DNA of 64,000 bases from Crambe crambe (lineage: Eukaryota; Porifera; Demospongiae; Poecilosclerida; Crambeidae): NCBI GenBank assembly GCA_963924555.1, contig OZ004585.1, positions 6,337,488 through 6,401,487 on the forward strand, in the 5' to 3' direction. Shown here piece by piece: positions 23,178 through 35,472 of this stretch. Under the pieces are notes generated by a model. The model ran no database searches. It was not told the DNA's origin and saw nothing but the letters and a program-made list of their open reading frames with translations. Numbering within the stretch: the first letter of the stretch is position 1; each line of letters begins with the position of its first letter. The position numbers were made by a program, and so were the translations under genes.

Positions 23178-26100
23178 AGTATGCTCATGATGAGTGGATT
23201 CTGACAGATGACTACAAGTTTGCTGATTTCGCTAAGCCTGAACAACTGAGGAGGAAAGAGAGACCATCAGGTTATTAACATTAGCATTTTGTCTAGCTCA
23301 TGGATGTATGAATATTGTCAGGCACATAATTATCATAATGCAGTTAGATAATGTTATGTGTAAGGTGCAATAGAAACTTAGGGAAGCCTTAATACAAACT
23401 CTATTGATCTAATTTCCAAATTCATGTAAAAAATTTTATTGAGATTTCTATTTCATGGTATGATCTTTATTTCCTTTTTCTGTCATATCATTCAGATGCT
23501 CAATACCTTGCTGCTTACCATAAGATCCTTAAAAGAAAAGATTATCTAGATATGCTATTCCTTAGGATGGTCTTCGTAGGCCCACCTGGCTTAGGAAAAA
23601 CTACAGCACGTCGTCGCATGACAGGAGAGATTACTAATATCAGTTCAGCCAATGAACAAAAACAGCCCAGCACAGGTGCAGTCGAGTCAGGAACCAATGT
23701 TGCTATTAGAAACTTAACAAGTACTATTGCCATGGTGACTAAATCAGAATGGTCTGTCACTAAAGACCTCAAAGATGAAGCTCGCATGCTTTTTGATCTA
23801 TTCCTCAGTCACTTAAGTACAGAAAGTACATCAGATAATGATCAAGATGAAGGAAGTACTTCATTGGCAAGTTCAGAAAATGAAGCCAGTCTAAATAAAA
23901 CAGCAGAGTCTGTCATGGAGAATCTGCATCAAGATACGAAATCATACTCACCAGTCTTGAGTACTGATGATTCTGCTTATGTGCCCTCAGAGCAAGATAC
24001 TGCTGCAGATACACCCCAAATCAGTCCAGAAATAATCGAGTTATTTCGCAAAGGTGTCACAGCTTCTAAGCATTGGAAAGATATCAAGCACTTCTTTGAG
24101 TACTCAGCTCTTGTAAGAATGGAAGACACTGGTGGCCAGCCTGAGTTCATGGACATGCTCCCTGCACTTACCATCGGTCCTGCCCTCTACCTGCTATTCT
24201 GTAAGCTTATTGATGAGCTTAAAAGTAGATACATTGTATCTTATAGTCCATTGGATGGCGAGTCGTCCACACCAGCACAATCCACTTATAGTGTTGAAGA
24301 GGTCTTACTTTCAGCTCTATCCAGTATAGCTTGCTTCAATTCTTTGCCATCCAAAGAAACTATAGATGGTGAGGTTAATGTTACTGAGCATGTCTCTTCT
24401 TCAAAGTCTGTAGCATATATTATTGGTACTCATAAGGATCTAGTGTCTGATGAGGAGCAGATAAAAAAATTTGACCAAAAACTCCAAGAGGTAATTCGCT
24501 CCACTGATTTCTTTCGAAAAGATCTTGTCCAATTTTCATCAAAAGATCAAATGATACTTCCCATTGATAACATGAAAGGAGGAGAAGATGAAATCAAAGC
24601 AATGCAGGAATTATTCGAGAAATGTATGCAGCAGCACTTTAAGAAAGTCAAGATCCCCTTTTCCTGGCTGATATTGAGTCTCTTTCTTCGTATGAGGACA
24701 GAGAGAATGATCGATCTTGAAAGCTGCATTACACTGGCACAAGAACTCAATATGCCCCCTGATGAAACAAAGTTGGCCCTGTGGTTCCTCCACCACCAAG
24801 CAGGAGTCCTTATGTACTTCCCTGATCTGCCCGAATTTCAGAATACTGTCATCTGTGACATACAGATCGTGTATGACAGTGTTACTAATCTAATCGTCAA
24901 AACATTTGAATTCGGTTCTGTAAGCAAGGCAGCCTCTGAAAGATTCCGGGAAACTGGGCAGTTCTCTTTAGATGATATCAAGGGAGCCACAGATAAGGTC
25001 TCATGTGATTTTATACCACTGTGCCAACTAGTGAAGTTGCTGGAATATCTAAACATCATAGTTCCCATCACCCAAACTTCAACTTCGAACAATCTAAAGG
25101 ATATTTTCCTGATGCCATGTGTCCTTCAAAATGCAAAGGAAGAGGAACTTGATGGACATCGACAAGCAAGAGCTTCTTACTCACTCTCTCCAGCTTCAAT
25201 AATGATCCGATATGAGTGTGGCTTTGTGCCAATTGGAGTATTTCCTGCCACTATCGCTAACCTTGTTGGGAAGGGTTCCTTCAAATTGATTGTTGAAGGA
25301 ATTAAGAAAAATTTTGTCCAGTTCTACTTTGGAGCTGATCGCGATACTATAACACTTATCTCTCAACCAAAGTACTATGAGATTCATATCAAACGACTTC
25401 CAAGTGCCAAGATCCCACCTCATGAGGCTTGTCGAGAAGTCAGGGAGATTGTCGAGTCTGCACTTAAAGCTGTCACTTCCCGTATGAATTATGCCATCTC
25501 TGAAAGCTACCAACTATCTTTTGAATGTCCTAATCACCCTGGAAGAGACCACCTCTGTGTAGTGGACAGTAACGAGACCTCCCCTCACATGATGGATTGT
25601 CTCAGTAATCTTAAAAACCTTGAACATGTGGAAATGAAAAGTCAGCATCTTGTATGGTTTGGCCAGGTAAAACCTATATATTATGTACACAACTATATCA
25701 TTTTAAAAGAAAGTGTCATAATAATTATGTGAAATCATGTTGAAATCACGAGAATTTAGCATTCTCCAATTTATATTAGCTAAACTTTAAAATTTTAATA
25801 GTTCAACATGTTTCTGTGGTGTAGCCATGGAATTTTTATTATATTTTTCGTACTGTTTCAGCCTATGACCAAAAGTGATGGAGCTAATTCTTGTCCAGCA
25901 TCTCAATCTAGTAAGTATACTGTATTGTGACTGTATTATACCTACTAGTAACTATAATCGGGTGTTATAAATCCCAGCATTTAAACCATTACTCTACTGT
26001 ACAGATTTCAAATAGCTATCGTGGTTGTATTTTTATAGTCTTTAGTAGTTTTATATTTTGTATCATAAGCCCGGCTCCTTTTCTCAAGTATTGCTAACAT

Positions 26101-26394
26101 TAAAATCATTTATTTTTAATTACAGCTACTCTAACTTTAGGCGATCATTTTGAAGTGACTCAATTGCTCAATGATTTAAACAAGCAAGAGGTGATTAAAG
26201 TAGGATTAGCTCTTGGATTGTGTTATAGCAAGATGAGAAGAATGGACAGTATTGAAGATATAATTGCAGCATGGCTGAGAAAAGATGACAATGTTTGCAA
26301 AGCAAGTGGCAATCCAAGCTGGGTTTCACTTACTAAAGCACTCGATGCAAATGGTCACACAGGTATTGCTGACACAATCAGGGAAAAAAGGTAG
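23178..26394 (+). CDS. ROC-COR GTPase with C-terminal Death domain (5' incomplete)
   Basis: Four exons with agreeing phases: 23178-23270, 23496-25666, 25862-25910 and 26126-26394 (TAG stop). Exon 2 encodes the Ras-of-complex domain: P-loop GPPGLGKTT near 23580, G3 motif DTGGQPEF near 24125, G4 motif THKD near 24430. It is followed by a long COR-like region to about 25660. Exon 4 encodes DHFEVTQLLNDLNKQEVIKV through WVSLTKALDANGHTGIADTI, a Death-fold domain. ROCO proteins are GTPases working in cytoplasmic signalling; the DAPK1 order ROC-COR-Death is known and such proteins are expanded in sponges and cnidarians. Exon 1 begins in phase and has no ATG, so further 5' exons (perhaps ankyrin or LRR) should exist but none was seen upstream. 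Intron 1 uses a weak donor, GTTATT. No breaks. Confidence 0.85.
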
Positions 26395-26902
26395 TTATCA
26401 ATACAGAATATTAAAGATTTAAAGTATCGCTTCTATCCTGTAGCTAGCAATGTTGGATGCTGATCTGTATAACCTTCTTGAAGTCCTCACTAACTAATTA
26501 ATAATTAGCTGTAGTCATGTGAATATTATGATTATTTTTGCATAATAATTTTCTTGTAGTTATCATGATTTAATTTAATTTATTGTATCATAAGTGTGAA
26601 TGTGTGTACACATACATGCAAGGGCACATCGATCCACGAAGCGGCGAGAGGGCATGCAACTGCCAATGTTATATATAATTATTTTAGACGGCATAGTATA
26701 AAATGTTAGCTTAGTACATGGTAAGCTCTGTCCGTTTACTGCAGTAAACTGTAGCTAAATACATTTCGTTGTCTACGCCCTCTCGTGAGGAACTTGTAAC
26801 AATGCTGACTTAACTTGTATTAACACAATCATTATTATTGTATCATTGGACTTTGACCTTATCTTGGTTATGTAATCATCACGTGATTCAGTCTGATATC
26901 AT
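26395..26902. other. Gene-free stretch downstream of the ROCO gene
   Basis: AT-rich, probably 3' UTR followed by intergenic DNA. Only a short inverted pair is visible (GCGAGAGGGC near 26644 and GCCCTCTCGTG near 26780). Confidence 0.4.
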
Positions 26903-26911
26903 CTAAAGTAG

Positions 26912-27524
26912 TAGTCTCGCGGGCCAGACCCTTTACCAACCGCGAGGGAAGGAAAGAGTCTGGTCAAATCCAATACATGATCTTGTTTCAATTGCCCAAA
27001 GATTTGGTGGGGGGCATGCGCAAAACGTCACGATACGTCACGGCTCTCAAACAGATTTTTTCGCGCGTGCACTTACAGAGTAGTCCTAGAGTTTAGTCAT
27101 GTCATAGATATATCTATGGTCATGTTAATGAGCTGCTTGCTTGTATGCAGAGGTCTCATTGGTGATCATAGGAAAAAGAAAAGGCTGCATGGTCCAGGGT
27201 GTGCATCAGCCAAAGAACTGCTCCAGGTACTTGCAGGAGTTGCACTGGAAAAATTTCCGACACTTTCTGACCAGAAAGCTGTTTCCAAGCCTCCTCCCAC
27301 TCTCTTGAATAGCCGCCTCCAGTCTGTAATCATATTCCTGCTCAGCCATGTAGCGCTAAGAAATCCAGAGCGCAGATTTTTCCTAAATTCGTGATGTATA
27401 ATAACGTCATAGTCGTGCCCCTCCTTCCGAAGATTGCTGACTGTGCACAACAAGATCGTGTATTGGATTTGACCAGACTCTTTCCTTCCCTCGCGGTTGG
27501 TAAAGGGTCGGGCCCGCGAGACTA
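26912..27524. mobile_element. Hairpin-TIR MITE with 9-bp target duplication
   Basis: TIRs of about 75 bp begin TAGTCTCGCGGGCCAGACCC and are inverted at 27450-27524; inside each TIR CCAGACCCTTTACC pairs with GGAAAGAGTCTGG. The flanks carry an exact 9-bp duplication CTAAAGTAG (26903-26911 and 27525-27533). On the minus strand an ATG near 27345 opens MAEQEYDYRLEAAIQESGRR, which resembles the start of the helicase gene of the related element at 27688; on the plus strand RLHGPGCASAKELLQ is coding-like. It is best read as an internal deletion derivative of a helicase-bearing element. Confidence 0.85.
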
Positions 27525-27875
27525 CTAAAGTAGTGAGTGGGCCCCAGTTACATACAGTGGAGGTCCTGCCGAGACTTATTGTGGATTTAGCTAGCAGATA
27601 TAGCTAGTGTTCGTTGGATAGTGCATGCTGTCTATGTTAGTAGCTTTTCTCTGAGCCGAAGAAAGGAGAAAGAAGTCGTGTCAGACCTAGTCTCGTCCCC
27701 AGGCCCCTCCCAGAAGAAGGGAGAGGGCCTGGTACAGACTGTTTGCGCATGCTCTATTTTCTCAGAAAATCTGGGAATCCGTAAAGCACTCAGCATATCT
27801 AACCCGTAAACTTCTTATGTCGCGAACGTCAAACGGATCAGCGTAACCTTTGACCTTTCTTTTGTGATCGTTGTA

Positions 27876-29355
27876 ATGGAATCTGTGTTTGATGAAGCTG
27901 TGAAGTATGCACTGGACAAGGTTGGAAGAAGTGGAATATGCCTAAGAGATGAGTAAGTTCGAGCTATGAAGCATGTTTATGATGGTTTTGATACGTTTGT
28001 TTGGCTACCAACAGGATTTGGCAAGTCCTTGTGTTATGAGTGTCTCCCATTTCTTTATGATTTTAAGTTTGGACGTACAGGCAGTAACAGTTTGGTAATA
28101 GTTATTTCTCCTTTGAGGTCCCTGATGGTAGATCAGGTTAGCTCTCTTAGAAAGCATGGTGTCTCTTTAGCTATTTTAAGTGGGCATGAGGGAATTGACC
28201 CATCATTATTGGCCTCAGAGAATGATTTCTCTAAGCATGGTAAATACAGCTTAGTTTTTGCTGCTCCAGAAGCAATCATTGGCTCTGAAAAATGGCGAAA
28301 GATAATGCTTACGGCTCCTTTGATGCAAAATGTAGTGGCCGTGGCTGAAGTGCACTGTGTTTCCAAGTGGTAAGTAAGAATATCAATTATTCTGCTTGAG
28401 GTTCAAAGGTTGATTTGTACGTGAGCACATGCACATTCTAAAGCATTATTTCCCCTGAGTGCTCAGAATTTCTGTGTATTCACTAGTTATTATCATAATT
28501 ATTATTATTATTTGCAGGAGTCAATCATTCAGACCAATTTATGCAAGGGTTGGTGAGATCAGAGCATTCGCACCTCAAAGCACACCTCTTATAGCTCTTA
28601 CAGCAACCGTAACCAAAACTATGCGTTTAGATATTTACCATAAGTTAGAGATGAGTTCCTGTAAGTTTGTATATGCATCTCCGGAAAGACCTAACATTTA
28701 CTATGAAGTTTTACCTCGCACAGAAATAAGTAAAGATATTCAGCCCCTTGTTGACAACCTTCGTCTTTGTAAGCAGATGATGCCTAGTGTAATAGTTTAC
28801 TGTCGTTCACTTAATTTATGTTCTGACTTGTATGCTTTCTTCCTAACTTCTCTTCGTGAGCATAGTTACTACCCACTAGGACCACAGCAAGTCAGTGACA
28901 ATAGATTATTTGTGATGTTTCATGCCCATACACCAGCCCATAACAAGCAAGTTATTTTAGAGAGCATGAAGAAACCTAATGGGGTTGTGAGAGTTGTATT
29001 TGCTACGACAGCATTAGGTATGGGAGTGGATTTTGTGGGATTAAATAGAATCATCCACTATGGTGCACCGTCATCAATGGATGATTACTATCAAGAGAGT
29101 GGAAGGGCTGGGAGAATGGGTGACAATGCCACCTCCACAATTTATTGGAAACCTTCAGATGCCCCACTAAAGAAAGAATTAAGTGATCCTAAGAACCGAG
29201 ATATTGTTTCAGTACGTAAATACTTAGAGAATAGTCAAGATTGTCGTAGGATACAGCTCTTGAGCTACTTTGATGACAAATTATGTGAATCTATTGTATG
29301 TACAGATAAACTCCTTTGTTGTGATGTGTGTGCTAAGAAAGAATGTAACCTTTAA
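27876..29355 (+). pseudogene. RecQ-like SF2 helicase of the transposon
   Basis: Two exons, 27876-28369 (donor GTAAGT) and 28518-29355. Helicase motifs in order: I LPTGFGKSLCYE, Ia SPLRSLMVDQV, II, CVSKW just after it, III ALTATVT, V ATTALGMGVDF, VI YYQESGRAGRMG, then a C-terminal cysteine group CCDVCAKKEC. RecQ-family proteins unwind DNA 3' to 5'; here the role would be in transposition or host-fork capture, which is inference. Two defects: codon 27 is TAA (27954-27956) just after GICLRDE, and motif II reads AEVH where the family has DEAH, so the Walker B aspartate is lost. The domain is short: no HRDC domain follows. Probably inactive, though the rest of the frame is clean. Confidence 0.9.
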
Positions 29356-32300
29356 GTCATATATAAATTGTCATCTGACTCCTCATCGGAACAATCCGTA
29401 GCATCAGTATCAGATAAAATTTCTTCTCCTGCATTTTCTCCCACAATATCTAGCATGTCTTTCTTTTTCTTTGTAATCCATGTTTGGATTTGTTTCCAAT
29501 TTAGTGAATTGAGAGAGTTACTGCTAAATTTATGATAATTATTGTAAGAGTTTTCTACCAGGAGTATGTAGCAGTATTTTTTTGGTTGCAAAACAGATGC
29601 TACTCTATGAACATCTTCTTCATCTGCTCTTGTGGAATGTGCTGTTGTGATCATAGGAACATTAGTTTCAATGTCAAACTTCTCTTGCACATGTTGTAAC
29701 GTAGTTACAGATCTAACTGCTCTTTTGATAGATGTTTCAGTTAGGTTGGATCCCATGCTATGTATTATTTCCTTAAAAAGCTTAAGGTGTTCGTTAAATA
29801 GATCGCAAGGAATGTTTGTTCCTAAACCACCATGTGTGTTGACAAATCTTTCCCACTTTAATTGTAGAGCAAGTGATGGGGGTAATGAAACTAATTGAAA
29901 TTGCAAACGTAGTGCCTGCCAAGCATACTTGATTCTGCCAGAGCAACGAAAATGAAGCATGAAAATCTTCCAACACCTGATAACTCTATTTCCATCTCCC
30001 TCTGCCCATGCATCCTTAAATTCCAAAGCTAGAGCGGCATAATGACAAAAAACTTTGGCATAGCTGTACACATCATCATGTAGTTCAGATACATTCTCGT
30101 TTAGTAGGGCATTGCTGTTGAGAGTTAGCTCATTTACAATTTCCCGTGATAGGTATGCAATTAACTTTTGCTTATCCTCCTTGCTGTTAAGTGGTGGTAG
30201 GGTTTTGGGTGTATCATTGGGGTCACTTATTCCAAGTAACTTGCAAGTGTATGCAACAAAATGCCCTTTCAAAACGGTGAAGAGAGCATCTGTGCATGCA
30301 TTCATGTCCTTCTTTGGAACTTTTGCTGCTGGGATCCGTCCCAGTAATGTGCACAAATAACCAAATGTACCGTGATCACTCGAGGAAGCCTTGAAAAGTT
30401 TCTTCCAGATTACCTACATTTGAATAGCTAGTAATTTATGCATGTGTTTCTCTTACAATTTCGAACAATTTTACCTGTAAAAAACACATTAATGTGTGCC
30501 AATCTTCAATGACTGGTACTACCAGTTCCAACCTCTCACGAGCTGTATCAGCATCCATCAAGTGTCTCTGAGCACAATACTGCCTTTCACATGTGAGCTG
30601 GTCACCTCCCGATAATACTTGCTTTTCTTCAGGATAGTCTTTTCCCAAGTAGCCTTGCATTACAGACATGATATCAAGCATATCAGAGTGGCATGCTTCA
30701 TTCTTCAGGAGAACATCGAGGAAGCATGCTTCAGATTTTCTAGCCATTTCATTGCTATATTTATGTGGTATGTGTTGAGGCAGTACAGAAGAGAGAGGCA
30801 TTAGACATTTTATATATTTACATACTATTCTTCTGACAAGAACTGTTAAGTTCATCTTGACAGCTGATATATCATCCTTTGAAGGAAGAAATGCTTCATT
30901 CTCAATCAGCATCAGACTACAACCACGTTGACCAGTGCATGATTGGAGAGATGGGTCATGTACTCTGCAACGTATCACTCCCAGGGAATACATATGCATC
31001 AGTGTTTTGTAGTGATTCAACCTGATGTCACGTGCTGTCTTGTGCTCCTGGATATTGTCACCAAAGAATTTGATGGGAACACCAGAATCAATCCATTGTT
31101 TAATCGGATTATTGTGACTGCTACTGATCGTTGAAACTACTTCCAACGTGGCTGTGTAACTAAGAGCTACTCCAACGTGGTTCAGCCGTGCATACACCTA
31201 ATAAATATAAACGTCTGGATGTTGGTACATGCTTACTAAATAAGAAGTATACTCTTACCTGTCTTGGGACTCTTGATACGAAGAGAAGGAGTGATATATA
31301 AGTTTGAATACCCACCATTTGTCTATTTCTCTCTTTCAGGAGAATACCTACTACCATACAGATACCTGGATTGTGATACGACCCAAGTTTTGTAGTGTTT
31401 CTGGAATCACTATGGCTTACAAGCATCTGAAGCAAGCTTAGCAATGTTGGAGATTTGTCTCTTAATTGAGAAATGTATGAGGACCACTGGAAATCCTCAA
31501 GCTTCCCTGGAAGCGCCTTTCGAAATAGAGTGGGATGGTTATAGCTACAAAGTGCAGAGCATTCATCATTGATGGTACTGAACAGCTGTTTAATAACTAT
31601 CTTGTTTAGCTCTGGATGGTTCAATACAGCTTTAGCAATTGTGTCAAGATGCTCACCAGCTATTGCTCTACCTAACTTTATAAGAGAAGAATTTAGAGAC
31701 GAAGTGTACGGAGCTACTCGACTTGGGGTTGATACAGAAACCTGAATGTGAACATTTTATTTATAGTTATGTTCGTATATATTTTTTATTTTAAAGCTAT
31801 TTTCTTACCTGTACACTGTGAGAATTGTTAACAGGATACTCGAATGTTGATTCTGTAGATTATTTTAATATTTGATTATAATAATAGCTGTAATGATGTA
31901 CTATTATAGCTACCTGATGTGCATTCAACAGTCTCAATTGATCTGCTAGCGACTTCTTCTGTGTAAATAATTTTATTTGCCATTTGTACAGTTTGCTGAG
32001 ATTGAAGGTCTTACCATTGTACGTAGGAAACAATTGTCTACTAGTACCAAAGCGCCTCTTGCCACGGGGTTGTGATTGTGTAGTAGCAGGTGAAACACCT
32101 GCCCCACCACTGGTATCTTTTGGCCTTTTAACTGCTACTCTTCCTGATGAAAATTAGTATTATAAATGTTGTTATACTACTTTTATATAGAGCTACCTTC
32201 CGAAGACACATTTTCATAGCTTTTTTTTTGCAGTAGCTCTTAGTCTTTGAAGTTTATAATGGATAGATTGTGCAGAGGACACACAAGTCCTACAAGCATG

Positions 32301-32459
32301 TGGTGAGAGATTGTCATCAATGGTGACAGCTATATCAAATATTTCGCTCATAAGTCCTGGAAGTCCTTTATCGACAGAGATGGGAGTGAACAAAGCAGTC
32401 ATATGCTTGCTTTCCAGTTGTTTTAAGCAAAACCGACATCCGCCACTTGTCTTTGACAT
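29352..32459 (-). CDS. DUF6589-like transposase with ZAD-like zinc finger
   Basis: Seven exons on the minus strand, all with GT-AG borders: 32459-32197, 32143-32015, 31958-31914, 31852-31809, 31741-31259, 31197-30475 and 30413-29352. Exon 1 encodes a ZAD-like pattern, CRFC near the start and CRTC about 45 residues later. Exon 5 encodes LLKERNRQMVGIQTYISLLL and exon 6 VPIKFFGDNIQEHKTARDIR, HMYSLGVIRCRVHD and later an acidic helical region, which are hallmark blocks of DUF6589 proteins, thought to be DDE-type transposases. Exons 2 to 7 keep phase throughout. In exon 1 a run of nine A near 32219 puts the frame one base out and gives a stop after ATAKKKL; with the run one base shorter the total would be about 915 residues. 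This may be a real slip or a sequencing error. Confidence 0.8.
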
Positions 32460-32644
32460 GGTTTCCCAGCTACCACGCGGCAAGCCGTACTTGTAGTCCG
32501 TAATATTTCTCCGTTTTTGAATCCACGTAGATAAACAATGTGCGGAGAAATTTACTGAAAAATATACGGAAAAGTTAGCGCATGCGCAAACAGTCTGTAC
32601 CAGGCCCTCTCCCTTCTTCTGGGAGGGGCCTGGGGACGAGGCTA

Positions 32645-33357
32645 GTTCATAGCTAGCTAGCTAGCTACCTTGCTACCTGGGAACAATTCCTGTTTGAACA
32701 CTTCAAAATATTTTAGTCCGGTGAGATATATAGCTACTCTGTCTGTTCTTCAAAGCACAAAAAAAAATCACTTCAATGATTTTGATCGACCCCGGAAGTC
32801 GAAAACCGGGCGGATGCATTAAATCATCTACATGATATATGTACACGTTCGTTTACGTCACGTCCTGCGTGTCACGTTTTTAGGTCATGCACGTAATCCT
32901 GCGTCATTGCATGAGCATTGGCTAGAATTAATCATGACGTCTTTGACCATAGCAAATAATTATAGTATCATATTTTTTTGTCCATTAGTTTATAGCAACT
33001 ACTATGCTTATTTTTCTCAGCTAACATGAATTCAAGTGGAGTTCTAGCTACCAAAATCTGCTTCCTCTTTAAATGAACGAAACAATAGCTCAACACTGTA
33101 GATTGGTTTGACTTTTTAAACACAAGGTGACATCATGCTTCATGCCCAGTTTGGCATTCTTTGAGGTGGGTAAAAATTACAGAGAGTCAAAAATAGGACT
33201 TGGCTTTAGTATAAGGCTTACTGTTTACATTCCTGAGTTGTCGGGTGGATTGACAGTCTACAACAAGCAAGAAAATACTAGCTATTTATTGTATGTAGTG
33301 ACAAGTAATAAATCATTTATGAATAGAAGAAAGATTGCAATACAAAATTAATCAGCA
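32645..33357. other. Upstream region of the GalNAc-transferase gene
   Basis: No exon recognised. 32645-32665 is a short AGCT tandem. The remainder is AT-rich and would contain the promoter and 5' UTR of the gene at 33358; no clear TATA box can be assigned. Confidence 0.4.
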
Positions 33358-35034
33358 ATGACTGTCAGAGTGAAGTGGAAACCAGTAGGCATACTAATAG
33401 TCTGCCTTGTGTTTGCCTCCTGTGTGGCCACTTTTTATCGTAAATCTCTCTTTTCTCCTTCACTGATCACTTCATCTCCCACTAGAAAATTGATGAACGA
33501 AAACTCATGTAAAGGACTGGAAGAGCAGATTGAAAGGATGCTGCACACCAAGGAAAAGGCGAGTTTAAAAATGGTTGACAGACTAAGAGTTGAAAATTCA
33601 GAAACAAGAAGGAAATTAGAGACCCAATATGAAATGACTCATGATTTGGAAAGAAGAAATAGGCAACTTATTGAGAAGTTATCAAATTTAGAAGTTGGGA
33701 CAAGAAGACGTGAGGATGATTATCGCTTGGCTCTTCAGATTAAGCCAAATACTATTCGGACACTCAATATTCATCAGAAGTCTGAGTTTATGGTGATACC
33801 ATTCACAGCATTCACTAAAGACAGACTCTATACACTTGAATCTGGAATGATAAATAAACCCGAAGTGGCTCCAATTGGCAATAAGAAGGAAGAACTTTCT
33901 CAAGTACTGGAAAAATCGTTGGAAATATTGAATGAACCAAGAGAAGGTGAAAAAATAGCTTACATGAGACAAGATTTGGCACAGGGATATTATCGAATAG
34001 ACTGTATGATGGGGACACAGTACGAGCTTTTTTACAAGTCTAAGGATGCAATGAATGTATTTGAACATGTTCAGTTATTTCGTCCATTCGCTCCGATGCA
34101 AGAGGTCCAGGTCCAATCATATGATAAAACCAACGAGTGGATTAACTTGATTGTCCCTCTTTCTGGTAGAGTAGAAAGTTTCGAGCATTTTATGGAAATG
34201 TTTGTTGAGGAGTGTATCGAGAAGGACAAGCGAGTGTTTCTAACTGTTGTCTACTTTGGAGATGAGGGAAAAGATAGAGTCAAATAGATACTGACTGAAG
34301 TTGCCAAGGAACATGATTACGAGAGCTACAAGATTATTGAGAGAAAAGGGAAGTTTTCAAGAGGGATTGGTTTGCTAGTAGGTGCTGAAGCTTGGAAGGA
34401 TGGTAATGTCCTTTTATTCTTTTGTGATGTCGACATTGTTTTCAAACCGGGTTTCTTGGATCGATGCCGCTTGAATGCAGCTCCAGGGAACCGAGTGTAC
34501 TATCCGATAGTCTTTAGTTTATACAATCCATCTATAGTATACAGTGGTAGAGACTCGATACCATCATGGAAAGATCAGCTAATTGTAAAGAGAAACTCTG
34601 GATTCTGGCGGAATTTCGGCTTCGGCATGACTTGTATGTATCGCTCAGATTTCCTCTTCATGCGAGGATTCGACACCAAAATCCAAGGCTGGGGGATGGA
34701 AGATGTTAAACTCTATCGGAAAATTGTCCAGAGTAGCAACCTTAATGTTGTCCGAGCACCTGATCCTGGTATATTCCACATGTGGCATGAGAAAACATGT
34801 GATCCTCATCTGCCATTAGTTCAGTACAATATGTGCCTTGGAAGTAAGGCTCTTGGGGAGGCATCCCATACTCAACTGGGCATGCTTGCCTTTAGAGAAC
34901 TTAAAAAGGAAAATGAGCTTCTTCATGAGGAGAAGGAAAAGATTGCCGCTGATGACCTTCATGAAGGAGCCATGGAGAATGATGACAATGACTTGAAAGA
35001 GAGTGATCTTGATAATAATTATTTAAAAAAATAG
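33358..35034 (+). pseudogene. Chondroitin GalNAc-transferase-like gene with one in-frame stop
   Basis: A single uninterrupted exon of 559 codons apart from one TAG at 34285-34287 (codon 310), between KDRVK and [11 protein letters not shown]; reading continues in the same frame. N-terminus: short basic tail then a TM anchor (PVGILIVCLVFASCVATFY), as in Golgi type II enzymes; a coiled-coil-like stem (residues about 50-120); catalytic domain with the DxD metal site [13 protein letters not shown], then [37 protein letters not shown] and [10 protein letters not shown]. These blocks match CSGALNACT, which transfers GalNAc in chondroitin synthesis. The C-terminus has an acidic tail. Lack of introns suggests a retrocopy. 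An AATAAA lies near 35080. The stop removes the catalytic domain unless read through or polymorphic. Confidence 0.85.
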
Positions 35035-35470
35035 TTACCAACATGCACATAATTAAATTTTATAGTGAAACAGTTATTTGCTTAATAAATTATAAACATG
35101 ATGACGTTGGTACTAGTCAGTGATAACCTTGACAATGTACTGTACAAAGCAACCGTTAGATTTCACTCAAGTGATCTGATGGAATCAACTTTATGTACAT
35201 TCGTGTGTATTAATGTTTTTTAAGAGATGAGCAATCACCTACAGTATATAATGCACATTCTGGAAAACTTAATGTAAAAATGAGTTAATAATAGCTGTAC
35301 CCTGGTAATCTGCAGCTAGGACTGCTAGTAATGAATCTGTTTATCTAGCTAATTAGCCATTATTCAAAAAAATATTTGCAATTTGGGCAATGAATGTTAG
35401 CTAGTATGCAGATGTTTGATGTTATTCATTGTAGCTAGCCAATAATAATGGGAGGAGTTTCGTGGTTCCA
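35035..35470. other. Downstream region of the GalNAc-transferase gene
   Basis: AT-rich 3' flank containing the likely polyadenylation signal (TTAATAAATT near 35080). Nothing else recognised. Confidence 0.4.
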
Positions 35471-35472
35471 TA

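Larger units (their letters stand above)
27688..32644. mobile_element. AcademH-like DNA transposon (RecQ helicase + DUF6589 transposase)
   Basis: TIRs of about 65 bp start TAGTCTCGTCCCCAGGCCCC at 27688 and close with the complement, GGGGACGAGGCTA, at 32644. Each TIR holds a stem-loop (CAGGCCCCTCCC...GGGAGAGGGCCTG). Two genes face each other: a RecQ-like helicase on plus and a seven-exon transposase-like gene on minus, their stop codons overlapping at TTAA 29352-29355. A helicase next to a DUF6589-type protein is the gene set described for the AcademH lineage of Academ transposons; that assignment is from memory of the family and not computed. No 9-10 bp duplication is visible; CTAG borders both ends. 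Confidence 0.8.

Noticed and set aside
27951-27975. GTAAGT at 27953 as a splice donor that would remove the early stop in the helicase
   Set aside because: No acceptor at a workable distance exists before the coding sequence resumes in the same frame; a nonsense change is simpler.
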